From: TMP-86 sp039807285
GTDB taxonomy: Bacteria; Pseudomonadota; Gammaproteobacteria; Steroidobacterales; Steroidobacteraceae
Direction: 5' to 3'
Assembly (NCBI GenBank): GCA_044226785.1
Contig: JBGAGK010000018.1
Coordinates: 37,529-101,528 of the forward strand
DNA: 64,000 nt
Within the stretch, counting starts at the first letter, position 1. Each line of letters begins with the position of its first letter. Positions 42,934 to 50,931 of this stretch are shown here, piece by piece. The notes under the pieces were generated by a model. It ran no database searches. It saw only the letters and a list, made by a program, of their open reading frames with translations, and had not been told where the DNA came from. A program made the position numbers and the translations under genes.

Positions 42934-44010
42934 GTGGATATCCGCTCATATAATCCTGCCTTTGACGGCTTGAGAGCTGTCGCGGTGTCGCTGGTTCTTG
43001 GTTTCCACGCGATGATACCTCGGTTCAGTGGAGGCTACCTTGGTGTCGATGTATTCTTTGTCCTCAGTGGGTTTTTGATCTCATCGCTCTTGTATCGCGA
43101 GTGGGATTCGAACGGTCAGATCAGGATTCGAAAATTCTACTTTCGACGGTTGGTTCGCCTGACGCCGGCGCTATTTCTTTTGCTCATTACCTACATGTGC
43201 ATGGCACATTGGCTATGGCCAGGAGACTCCAGGCAATCAGTCTTCAGAGATGCTACGGTGGCAGGTCTTTATCTGTCCGATTACGGAACTGCCGTCTGGG
43301 CCATTCCGGCTCACCTTCGGCATACATGGTCATTGTCGGTCGAAGAGCACTTCTACCTGCTCTGGCCATGGGTGCTGCTGATATTGTGCGCGAGGGTTTC
43401 GCATCGGCAGCGGGCAATGGTGCTGGCCGGGCTGTATCTGCTTTTCACGGCGTGGCGAGTCTATTGTGACCTCGATGGGGCACAAGGGTATGCGGCGACG
43501 TATTTCCGGTTCGATACACGGCTGAGTGGACTCATACTGGGTTCGTGGTTGGCGACTGTAGACCTTTCCAGACTCGAATGGAATCGCGCTTCCAGGGATG
43601 TGGCGGCGCTTTTGGCCCTGGGCGTGGTGCTGGTTTGCACCTGGCGATTTCCGATCAAATCAAACCTTGCCCTTGCGCTGGGTACATTCCTGGTGGAGTG
43701 GTGCACTGTGCTTGCGTTGGTGGTGATCAATTCGTCAACCACGAGCGTCACGTATCGCTTGCTCAGCATGCGTCCAGTTGTCGTGCTCGGTCGACTGTCC
43801 TATGGAATCTATCTCTGGCACTACCCGATATTTGCACGTGTCTGGGATCAGTGGCGGTGGTACTGGGTGTTGGTCTTTGGCGGTTCGCTCGCGTTGATCA
43901 TGGCGACAATCTCACACATTACGGTTGAAAGGTGGGCGCGCCAGATGTGTGGTCTTGCTCAAGAGCGGCCTCTGTTGGGTGCGTGGGTGTTCAAGCCGCA
44001 CCCACGATGA
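42934..44010 (+). CDS. Acyltransferase family 3 (OafA-like)
   Basis: 358 residues from a GTG. Starts MDIRSYNPAFDGLRAVAVSLVLGFHAMIPRFSGGYLGVDVFFVLSGFLIS, the full acyltransferase-3 signature with the catalytic His in LGFHA and the R-K-F-Y-FRR-x-R motif after it. HTWSLSVEEHFYLLWP is the second conserved block. About ten membrane helices; no SGNH domain, so it is the short form. It transfers acyl groups to sugars of an extracellular glycan. Higher GC than the acyltransferase at 28033. Convergent with the DUF1839 gene, with ~100 nt between them and no obvious terminator. Confidence 0.87.
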   Translation: MDIRSYNPAFDGLRAVAVSLVLGFHAMIPRFSGGYLGVDVFFVLSGFLISSLLYREWDSNGQIRIRKFYFRRLVRLTPALFLLLITYMCMAHWLWPGDSRQSVFRDATVAGLYLSDYGTAVWAIPAHLRHTWSLSVEEHFYLLWPWVLLILCARVSHRQRAMVLAGLYLLFTAWRVYCDLDGAQGYAATYFRFDTRLSGLILGSWLATVDLSRLEWNRASRDVAALLALGVVLVCTWRFPIKSNLALALGTFLVEWCTVLALVVINSSTTSVTYRLLSMRPVVVLGRLSYGIYLWHYPIFARVWDQWRWYWVLVFGGSLALIMATISHITVERWARQMCGLAQERPLLGAWVFKPHPR

Positions 44011-44110
44011 CTGCCGGGGATGCGTGGTCGCTGGAGCGGTTTGCGAGTGCATGCATGCAGCGAACTCTGTGGGGCGGGGATGAGCAAATAGGTGCCTGGA
44101 AGCATTGCCT

Positions 44111-45103
44111 TCAACAGCGATTGGAATCAAGCAACGACGTCACTTCGCGCATTCCGCGATCCCAAAGGGATGCCGCATCCTGCAGTGGTGCCATGTCCAG
44201 TGGCTTTCTGGAATTCACGGCGCGTGCTGCCTTCAATATGAGTGTCTTGTTGTGCTGGGCGATGGCCTCGAATGCCTTGGCCGTCGGTGCGAAGCCCCAT
44301 CCATGAATGCGGTCGAGCCAGTTCAAATAGGCGGAGGTCAGTTCTGCAGCGGCTCCGAGTTGGCGAATGGTTCCAAATGCCCATGAGTGATAAAAGGCGA
44401 GCCCGCACTGCTGCAAATTCGGGAGCTCCCTTTCGAGACGCTCCTGAAATCGGCGGATGGGATTGAATTGCGGGCGCCAGTGAACATGGTGCCGGAAATG
44501 TCGGATGGATAGGCTTGCGAGAGCCGATTCGCTTTTTCGATCGACCCGGGAGACATGGATGGTCTCTGCGAACAGCGGCATGAACGTCGGGTCCGACGGC
44601 ATATCCAGTCGGAAGGTTCTCGCGAAGTCCTCTCCTGCAAGGCGATAGTACCCCGCGTTGTGGAAATAGCCGAGTTGCCTTGCCTCCACATCCAAATCGT
44701 TCAATACGATTGTGGTCTTCGTGTGCTGCCGTCTGTAGTCGGTACCAGCGGTGTCCGGCAGCCAGAACGCGTCTGCTTCAGTGCTGATCATCTTTCCGGC
44801 GCCCATGTGCTCGATCGCATGCTCGATCAGGGGTCGCCACACGTTCAGTTCCTGTACGTCCACCCCATACAGGTCCCGCAACTCGCTATGCACCGGCTTG
44901 AAGAAGGTCCACTGGTCACCCTCGAAGTCAATGGCGATTGTAAAGGGCAGCATGGCAATCGGGTTGAGCTTGAGTGCGTTCAGCACCTCGATCCAGATGT
45001 CGATGTAGCAGTTCTTCTCGAGCCAGATACAGGACTCGGAATGCAGTTCGCTGCGTGTGTGCGTGGCCGGATCGAGGCCCGGCAGCACGGCGGTCCGGGT
45101 CAT
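44111..45103 (-). CDS. DUF1839 family protein
   Basis: 330 residues, ATG start, 16 nt downstream of the amino acid:[carrier protein] ligase. Characteristic stretches: SELHSESCIWLEKNCYIDIWIEVL, AIDFEGDQWTFFKPVHSELRDLYGVDV, TDYRRQHTKTTIVLNDLD and YHSWAFGTIRQLGAAAELTSAYLNWL. The family has no assigned activity but is repeatedly found beside carrier-protein ligases, so a role in handling the carrier-bound amino acid is inferred. No signal peptide or membrane helix. Last gene of the minus-strand operon that begins at 53712. Confidence 0.8.
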   Translation of the reverse strand: MTRTAVLPGLDPATHTRSELHSESCIWLEKNCYIDIWIEVLNALKLNPIAMLPFTIAIDFEGDQWTFFKPVHSELRDLYGVDVQELNVWRPLIEHAIEHMGAGKMISTEADAFWLPDTAGTDYRRQHTKTTIVLNDLDVEARQLGYFHNAGYYRLAGEDFARTFRLDMPSDPTFMPLFAETIHVSRVDRKSESALASLSIRHFRHHVHWRPQFNPIRRFQERLERELPNLQQCGLAFYHSWAFGTIRQLGAAAELTSAYLNWLDRIHGWGFAPTAKAFEAIAQHNKTLILKAARAVNSRKPLDMAPLQDAASLWDRGMREVTSLLDSNRC

Positions 45104-45119
45104 GGCCGAGTTGCTTCGC

Positions 45120-46031
45120 TCAGGTCCACAGCAACTGGCGCACTTCGTTGGGCCAATTGTCGGGCTGGTACCCGTGGGTTCTGAGCAGGGCCATTACCAC
45201 CCGCTCAAGCCCGAAACCCAGGCACGCGGTGTTGGCCACCTTGCCGTCTGGGGTCTTGATCTCGAAGGTGGAACCGAAATGTTCCTGGTGATAGTTGAAA
45301 GAGCAGACAGCCGTGGGGTTTTCCAGTGAAATGACCGGGATCACCACTTCGAACTTGAGCTTCTGTTCCTTCTGGCCGGCCGCGAGGACCTTTCCACCTC
45401 GACCAAAGAACGGATCGGTGGCGACATCCGACTTGGCGGGCAACCCCAGGTCGGTCAGCAGCTTCAGGCCCCTTTGCAGCCACATGTCACGCCATTCCAC
45501 TACCTGGTCAGGCGTGCCCACGCGGACGAATTCGCGGACCCGGAAGGATTGCATGCGCGTAGGTTCAGGGGAGGGCTCATGCCGGTACACCCAGTTGAGC
45601 ATCGTGACCAGTCGACCTTCGGTCGGAACGGTGCCCTGGAAGCTGGGATATACAGGGTAGCAGGCCGCCGGGTTCAACACCACGCCGGTCATGTCCAATG
45701 CCTTGCCCCACGGCTTGCCCTGGGTGATGTCCTGGGCCAGCTTTTTCGCCTCCAGTTCCTTGCCGTAGAAGCTGTAGACGGCGCCACACAGGTGCGGGAA
45801 GGAGTCCATGTAGTGCACCCGCTCGAGAACCTTGCGATCGATCACCGGCGGGAACGTGAAAAACTGTGCGCCGTCATTGGCGGAGAGTCGGGTGATGGCA
45901 GCGTTGAACCGCTCCAGAACGTCCTCGAACACGGCTCCGCGGCCGAAGGCGCCCTGGACGCCGACGGGCACGATCAGCCCGTGACGCACCAGATCATCAT
46001 GAAAAGTCTTGGCGTCGTACTGCGTGTTCAT
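45120..46031 (-). CDS. Amino acid:[carrier protein] ligase (class II aaRS-like)
   Basis: 303 residues from the ATG at 46031, preceded by a strong GGGAGGAGA; a longer frame to 46097 is rejected. The catalytic core is that of class II seryl-tRNA synthetase relatives without the tRNA-binding arm: motif 2-like RMQSFRVREFVRVG and motif 3 CLGFGLERVVMALL. Cys124, Glu168 and Cys270 are candidate zinc ligands, as in the characterised bacterial ligases. Those enzymes adenylate glycine or alanine and load it on the phosphopantetheine arm of a small carrier protein instead of tRNA. The carrier is most likely the protein at 53458-53712. Amino acid choice cannot be read. Flanked by an acyl-CoA-dehydrogenase-like gene (16 nt) and DUF1839 (16 nt). 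Confidence 0.9.
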   Translation of the reverse strand: MNTQYDAKTFHDDLVRHGLIVPVGVQGAFGRGAVFEDVLERFNAAITRLSANDGAQFFTFPPVIDRKVLERVHYMDSFPHLCGAVYSFYGKELEAKKLAQDITQGKPWGKALDMTGVVLNPAACYPVYPSFQGTVPTEGRLVTMLNWVYRHEPSPEPTRMQSFRVREFVRVGTPDQVVEWRDMWLQRGLKLLTDLGLPAKSDVATDPFFGRGGKVLAAGQKEQKLKFEVVIPVISLENPTAVCSFNYHQEHFGSTFEIKTPDGKVANTACLGFGLERVVMALLRTHGYQPDNWPNEVRQLLWT

Positions 46032-46047
46032 TTGAATCTCCTCCCTC

Positions 46048-47211
46048 TCAGCTGTCCTTGAACACCAGCAGCATGGAAGCGCTCTTCGACGCGACACGTT
46101 CGTTGGATATCATCAGCGAAGCCGAGAGCACGTCGCGATAGTGCCGCCCGACACTCGCCGGTGAATCGTTCTTGTAGCCCAGGATGCCGACGATCTGCAG
46201 CGCCTTGTGGACGATCTGCGGCGCGGCGGAAGAACAGGCCACCTTGCAGTTGTTCATTTTCAGGCCCCAGCCAATGCTCATGAGTTCCTCGCGGCCACCA
46301 GGCTGGCTCTCGTAATAATCGAACTCATCGGCCAGCGATTGCCAGTTGTGGCGCATCGCCTGGAGATCCGCCGATACTTCGGCGAGGCGGACGGCCGTAG
46401 GCGGCACGGTTCCGGGCTTCCTGCGAGCCTCGCCGCGTACGTAGTTCGCGGCGCGAGCAACGGCATCGGCAGCGATGCCCCACCACAGCGACGACCAGAG
46501 GATGTGTGAATAGGGCACCATGGTCTGGGCAGCGGAGTCTGCGAACGATCCCGGGATGATCTGTTCTGCCTGCCCCCGGGATTGCAGCTTGAAGCCCGGG
46601 CTGCAGGTGCCACGCATGCCCATCGTGTCCCAGGTCGTGGTCTGTTCCAGCGTGTAGTCACCCTTCTTGACCAGAACCAGAATCTGATCGCTGGCCGGGG
46701 ACTCTGCGGTTCGTCGGCAGGTGACCAGGATGCCGTCTGCATTCGCGCAGTAAGAGCCGGTCGTTGCGTCCTTGTTCAGTGTGAAATGACCGTCATTGCG
46801 CTCGATGGCAGTGATGCTTGAGCGCGTATCACCCGAGGTGCCAACCTCCGACGTGATCGAGGCGAGCACGTACTGGTTCTTGACCAGGTCGCGCAGGTAC
46901 TGCGTCAAATATTCAGAGCTCGCGCCATGTCTCACCAGGCACGCTACCTGGATGTGGTGCATGGCGAGCACCATGCCACTGCTTCCACAACCTTGCGACA
47001 GGCCCGAGCAGATATCTGCCAGCTCCCTCATTGTGCAGCCGCCACCACCGAGCTCGGAGGGGATTGCAGCTGACAACACCTTGGCCGTCTTGAGAGCATC
47101 CACGGCTTCCTGCGGAAAGCGGGCCTTGCGATCCACGTCATCCGCATGTTTGGAGGCTACTTCCACCGCGATCTTTCGGGTGGCTGCAATCAGGGGGTGG
47201 GTATTTTTCAT
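46048..47211 (-). CDS. Acyl-CoA dehydrogenase-like flavoprotein
   Basis: 387 residues, full family length. Segments: an N-terminal helical domain (FPQEAVDALKTAKVLSAAIPSELGGGG), a middle beta domain (LASITSEVGTSGDTRSSITAI, WDTMGMRGTCSPGF) and a C-terminal helical domain. It would bind FAD. In this operon a plausible substrate is the aminoacyl group on the carrier protein, in the way that prolyl-carrier dehydrogenases of this fold act in pyrrole biosynthesis. That is inference: the catalytic base cannot be placed with confidence. It is 16 nt upstream of the ligase gene, so the two are probably translated from one transcript. Confidence 0.85.
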   Translation of the reverse strand: MKNTHPLIAATRKIAVEVASKHADDVDRKARFPQEAVDALKTAKVLSAAIPSELGGGGCTMRELADICSGLSQGCGSSGMVLAMHHIQVACLVRHGASSEYLTQYLRDLVKNQYVLASITSEVGTSGDTRSSITAIERNDGHFTLNKDATTGSYCANADGILVTCRRTAESPASDQILVLVKKGDYTLEQTTTWDTMGMRGTCSPGFKLQSRGQAEQIIPGSFADSAAQTMVPYSHILWSSLWWGIAADAVARAANYVRGEARRKPGTVPPTAVRLAEVSADLQAMRHNWQSLADEFDYYESQPGGREELMSIGWGLKMNNCKVACSSAAPQIVHKALQIVGILGYKNDSPASVGRHYRDVLSASLMISNERVASKSASMLLVFKDS

Positions 47212-47257
47212 ATTGATAATCTTCCCATATCCACCGTGCCCAGGGGCATGTAGGCCG

Positions 47258-47965
47258 TCACAATCGGTCCACTTGCCCGGTGGAAACCCTCATGATAAGC
47301 CGCTTGAGTTGCCTCCACACGACCAATGGGATTTCATGACCGCCGTCAAATGGTAGCCATTCCGTGATCGCCCCGGCACCTTGTGCCATGTCGCGCAAGG
47401 CCTCGCCTGCGGTAAATGCAAGATCCTGATCAGCCCTTCCGTGGCTGATGAGTACTGGCAGGCCCTGGAGTGCCCCCAAACGGGGCATCCATTCCGGCAG
47501 AGCGATGCGAGACGCTGACAGCAGACCGAGGGCCGCCACCGAGACGTCCTGATGCAGGACGAGGTCACAGGCGAGCATGCCGCCCTGGGAGAATCCGGCG
47601 AGCACATTGGGCGACGGACCATGTCGGTCCGACAACACGCGAAAGAATTGGCTCAATTGTTGTCGTATGGTCGACCGGGATGGCGATTCGGACGACAGGT
47701 CGCGAGGGCCTTGGGCCAATTGGCCACGCCGGCGCTCTTCGTCGATGGGCCACCAGGAGCACCCTCCATCGATGGCCGATACCGGCCCTTGAGGAAAATA
47801 GAAAGCGCACGGCATGCGCATCGCAGCGGCAAATGGACTCAGGTCCTCCGGCCGCATGGCATGACCATGCAGGATGGTGATGATGCAGGCCGCAGATGTC
47901 GGCGCCTGCGACCGGGGCGGCTGAACGGCCAGCGTGCGAAGCCCGCCTATCCGTTCTTCTGTCAT
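47258..47965 (-). CDS. Carboxylesterase/phospholipase-type alpha/beta hydrolase
   Basis: 235 residues, ATG start. Alpha/beta-hydrolase fold: ILHGHAMRPEDLSPFA (oxyanion region), the nucleophile elbow LAGFSQGGML with Ser, Asp in LISHGRADQDL and His in FDGGHEIP. It matches the small carboxylesterase family (PF02230). In a carrier-protein operon it may act as a thioesterase or editing enzyme, but a simple esterase is equally possible. It follows the acyltransferase gene by 4 nt and precedes the dehydrogenase by 46 nt. Confidence 0.85.
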   Translation of the reverse strand: MTEERIGGLRTLAVQPPRSQAPTSAACIITILHGHAMRPEDLSPFAAAMRMPCAFYFPQGPVSAIDGGCSWWPIDEERRRGQLAQGPRDLSSESPSRSTIRQQLSQFFRVLSDRHGPSPNVLAGFSQGGMLACDLVLHQDVSVAALGLLSASRIALPEWMPRLGALQGLPVLISHGRADQDLAFTAGEALRDMAQGAGAITEWLPFDGGHEIPLVVWRQLKRLIMRVSTGQVDRL

Positions 47966-47969
47966 CGGC

Positions 47970-49127
47970 TCACGCCGACGCGGTTGTCAGTGAAGGGGTG
48001 GGTGGGAGAGGTGATTTCGGCACGAAGTAGCGCTTCAGCTTCAGGAAATGGCGTTCGATCAGGACGTACGACGCTGCGCCGGCGGCATAGGTAAGAACAG
48101 TGATGATCAGCGCGAACAGGATGGGATAGCCCGATCCCAGGGGATGAAGCAACGGCAACAGCTTGGGAGCCAGCGCGCGGTTGATGGGCATGTGGAAGAT
48201 GTACATTGCGTAGCTGTAGCGACCGACTGATCGCAGGAAAGCATTCGTGAGAATGGCATCCATCGCGCGCGACAAGCCTCTCCTCGAACTGCTGGCGGCG
48301 GCCGTCATGAACACGGCCAGGGAGACCGCAAGCAATGAATAGCCGTATCTGATTGTCACGGGATCGAGGGAACCATATCCGCGAGTAATGACTGCTCCTG
48401 CAAGCATCAGCAACAATGACGAGAGGATCAACCGTGAGCTGTTCTGATGAATCCAGTTTGCGAAGGAGGGTCGGCGCATGTAGACCGCCATCAATGCTCC
48501 TGCTGCCAGCGAATCCATGCGACAGATCGTGAACTGGTACATCTCCTCGGCGTCGGCGCCTGCCGCGAGCATGGCCGCCCGAATCACGAAGGCCGCCAGC
48601 ATCAGCCCGATACATGCCCTGGCAAGCCAGCCCTTCGGGCACAAGGCCACTACGAACGGCCAGACGAGGTAGAACTGCTCCTCCACCCCCAGCGACCAGA
48701 AGTGCGGAAACCAGTACACGGTTTGCCCAAACGGCTGTGCCCAATTCTGCAGGAACACCCACAACCAGCCCTGGTTCTGATAGCTCGCCAACATGTCTGC
48801 CGGCAGGTTGACCAGCAGCGGCAGCACCCAGAGGAAGAAGATCAGCGACAGGTAGTACAACGGGAAGATCCGCAAGACTCGCCGGGTGAAGAAGGCAGAG
48901 TAGTAGTTGGGAGCGTTGCGGCTGTCGAGCAGGTTGCCGGTGATCAGATAGCCAGAAAGCACAAAGAAGAGCTGAACTCCAATCCATCCGGCGTTCGCCA
49001 TCACGGCAAACGGCACCAGCCAGCCGTGGATATGCGAAAACACATCGGCGTTGTGTGGAATTACCATCAGGATCGCGATGCCGCGAAGCCCGTCGAGAGC
49101 GGGAACATGACGGGAGTCAGTGCGCAT
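47970..49127 (-). CDS. Acyltransferase family 3 (OafA-like)
   Basis: 385 residues. Begins RHVPALDGLRGIAILMVIPHNADVFSHIHG with the acyltransferase-3 first block, though His in VIPHN sits slightly differently from the FH motif of others. WIGVQLFFVLSGYLITGNLLDSRNAPNYYSAFFTRRVLRIFPLYY and PHFWSLGVEEQFYLVWPF follow. About ten helices. O-acylation of a glycan or other extracytoplasmic alcohol is expected. It overlaps the upstream hydrolase gene by 11 nt. Third acyltransferase of this family in the window and the only one inside a carrier-protein operon. Confidence 0.87.
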   Translation of the reverse strand: MRTDSRHVPALDGLRGIAILMVIPHNADVFSHIHGWLVPFAVMANAGWIGVQLFFVLSGYLITGNLLDSRNAPNYYSAFFTRRVLRIFPLYYLSLIFFLWVLPLLVNLPADMLASYQNQGWLWVFLQNWAQPFGQTVYWFPHFWSLGVEEQFYLVWPFVVALCPKGWLARACIGLMLAAFVIRAAMLAAGADAEEMYQFTICRMDSLAAGALMAVYMRRPSFANWIHQNSSRLILSSLLLMLAGAVITRGYGSLDPVTIRYGYSLLAVSLAVFMTAAASSSRRGLSRAMDAILTNAFLRSVGRYSYAMYIFHMPINRALAPKLLPLLHPLGSGYPILFALIITVLTYAAGAASYVLIERHFLKLKRYFVPKSPLPPTPSLTTASA

Positions 49128-50931
49128 CGGAAGCTTTCCGTGTATTGATCATTCTTGAAACCACGATATCCAGCAAGCGTTCCTGTGTCCATCGTGGCGT
49201 GAACGTGTGGTCTGCGCCTTCGACGGTCGTCACCTCGATGTAGCCTTGCCTGATCAGCCGTCCGACCGTTGCGCCGCCCTGTTCGTTCAGCATTGCCAGG
49301 CCAGGATCCGTAGCCGAAAAGATGAACTGCAGGTGCGCACCCTGTTTGACGGCAGTTCGCAGCTCCCGCGCCAGATCATCTGGCAGCGGCAGCCCGCACA
49401 ACCGTGCCATCTCCCGCAGCTGGTGCCCGAGTAACGCTCGCACGCGACGCAGGATGATCGTGCTGACCTCCAGCACGTTGACCTGTCCCCTTAATATCTT
49501 CATCCAGGCGGACCACTGCATCGCTGTCTTCCTGTAGCGGTTGGCCTCGGAGGTCACCTGGAATTCTGGAATCGCAAGAGTCATGCCGTCCTTCCAGAAG
49601 AACGTCAGGGGGTTGATGACGAAGACCTTGCTCAGGCCCGGCTTTCTTACGGCGCACTTGAGTGCATGATAGGCGCCGCTGCACAGTCCCACGGCATGGA
49701 TCACCGGCGCATCGAACCGCTGGTTCAATGCATCGAGGATGTCGGACAGGTCCTGGGCTGCAAAGCGGCTGTACACCACATTGCCGGTTTCCTCGACGTG
49801 GGAGCCGCTGTCACCCAGTCCCGCGAGATCCACTCGCAACGAGGTGATGCCCAGACTGGCCAGGCGTCGGGCGAGCCGGACGTACATGCGCGCGGGTCCC
49901 ACATGATGCTGGCCGCCGGAATTCAGGATCAGCAGCACCTCTCGCGTTCCGGGTGAGCCTGCTTCCGGCTCGCTCAGCATGCCGAACAGGCGAGATCCGG
50001 GGCCGATGAGCACCGCTGTTTCAAGAATGGGGATCTCTCCCCCTGAACCAGAAGCAGTGAATACCCTGCAAGCACTCGGCGTGTTCAGCGTCTCCGTCGA
50101 AGTGGCGGGTTGTGATGATGCGTTGGGCAATGGCCCGGGTGCGATGCTATCAAGCCAGGTGACCGCTGCCTGCAGAGAGGCAAGCGGAACAACATTTTCA
50201 TGCGGATCGATCATCATCTCCACATAGCCCTGCATCGGCTCCGACTTGACTTGGACGCCTGCATTCACCAATTGGCGTTGCCAAGCGTCAGACGGCTGCA
50301 CGTCGGGTCGAGGCAGGAGGAACGCGTGACGGATCGGAGGCACTGGCTCCTTCAGAAGGTCCACCGCCGAGACTGCACTGCGCAGCGGTTCGGTCAGCGC
50401 GTATCCCGCGGACTCCTCGGTGCCGGGAATGTCCTCATACCCGGGCGGGGCAGGCGACTGGACGCCCGCCAATGCCAATGCCCTGAGTTCTCGCATGTAT
50501 TGGCGCCCGCTCACAATGGGGGCCATCGCAAGCAGGGCGGTCACGCCCGGAATGCGTCGCGCCGCCTGGACGGCAAGCCAGCTCCCCAGGCGTATGCCCG
50601 CGAGACATACGGACTCTGCATGTGCCCGATCCCGGAGCGTGTGCACCGCGTGCCCGATACTGCTGAGCCATGATTCCAGGCGGTCAGCATCCGTATCCAG
50701 CCCTGCGGAGTCGCCGGTGCCATCGTAGTCGAAGCGCAGGGTTGGAATGCCAGCGGCTGCGGACAGCTCCGCGAGCGTGCGTACCGTTCGATACGTACAC
50801 ATCGCTTCGTAACCGAACGCATTGCAGATGACCAGGCCCAGCCCGCGCTCCGCCTTGGCAGGATGATGAATCCAGCCGAACAGCAGACGACCTTCAGGGC
50901 CGAAATGGATCGGCGTCATGCCCTGCATCAT
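49117..50931 (-). CDS. Fusion of two XrtA-type alpha/beta-hydrolase domains
   Basis: 604 residues from the ATG at 50931, which overlaps the GH2 stop (ATGA); longer frames extend into that gene. Two alpha/beta-hydrolase domains are joined. Domain 1 (about 1-275) has LRFDYDGTGDSAG and the elbow AGIRLGSW, where Arg114 takes the nucleophile position. Domain 2 (about 330-604) has LRVDLAGLGDSG and the elbow AVGLCSGAYHA with Cys at the nucleophile position, and GADHTFTPRW near the end with the His. XrtA loci often carry two separate genes of these types (hydrolases 1 and 2, TIGR03100/TIGR03101); here they are one polypeptide. The substrate is unknown, and a carrier-bound thioester is a reasonable candidate. 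Confidence 0.8.
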   Translation of the reverse strand: MMQGMTPIHFGPEGRLLFGWIHHPAKAERGLGLVICNAFGYEAMCTYRTVRTLAELSAAAGIPTLRFDYDGTGDSAGLDTDADRLESWLSSIGHAVHTLRDRAHAESVCLAGIRLGSWLAVQAARRIPGVTALLAMAPIVSGRQYMRELRALALAGVQSPAPPGYEDIPGTEESAGYALTEPLRSAVSAVDLLKEPVPPIRHAFLLPRPDVQPSDAWQRQLVNAGVQVKSEPMQGYVEMMIDPHENVVPLASLQAAVTWLDSIAPGPLPNASSQPATSTETLNTPSACRVFTASGSGGEIPILETAVLIGPGSRLFGMLSEPEAGSPGTREVLLILNSGGQHHVGPARMYVRLARRLASLGITSLRVDLAGLGDSGSHVEETGNVVYSRFAAQDLSDILDALNQRFDAPVIHAVGLCSGAYHALKCAVRKPGLSKVFVINPLTFFWKDGMTLAIPEFQVTSEANRYRKTAMQWSAWMKILRGQVNVLEVSTIILRRVRALLGHQLREMARLCGLPLPDDLARELRTAVKQGAHLQFIFSATDPGLAMLNEQGGATVGRLIRQGYIEVTTVEGADHTFTPRWTQERLLDIVVSRMINTRKASDAH

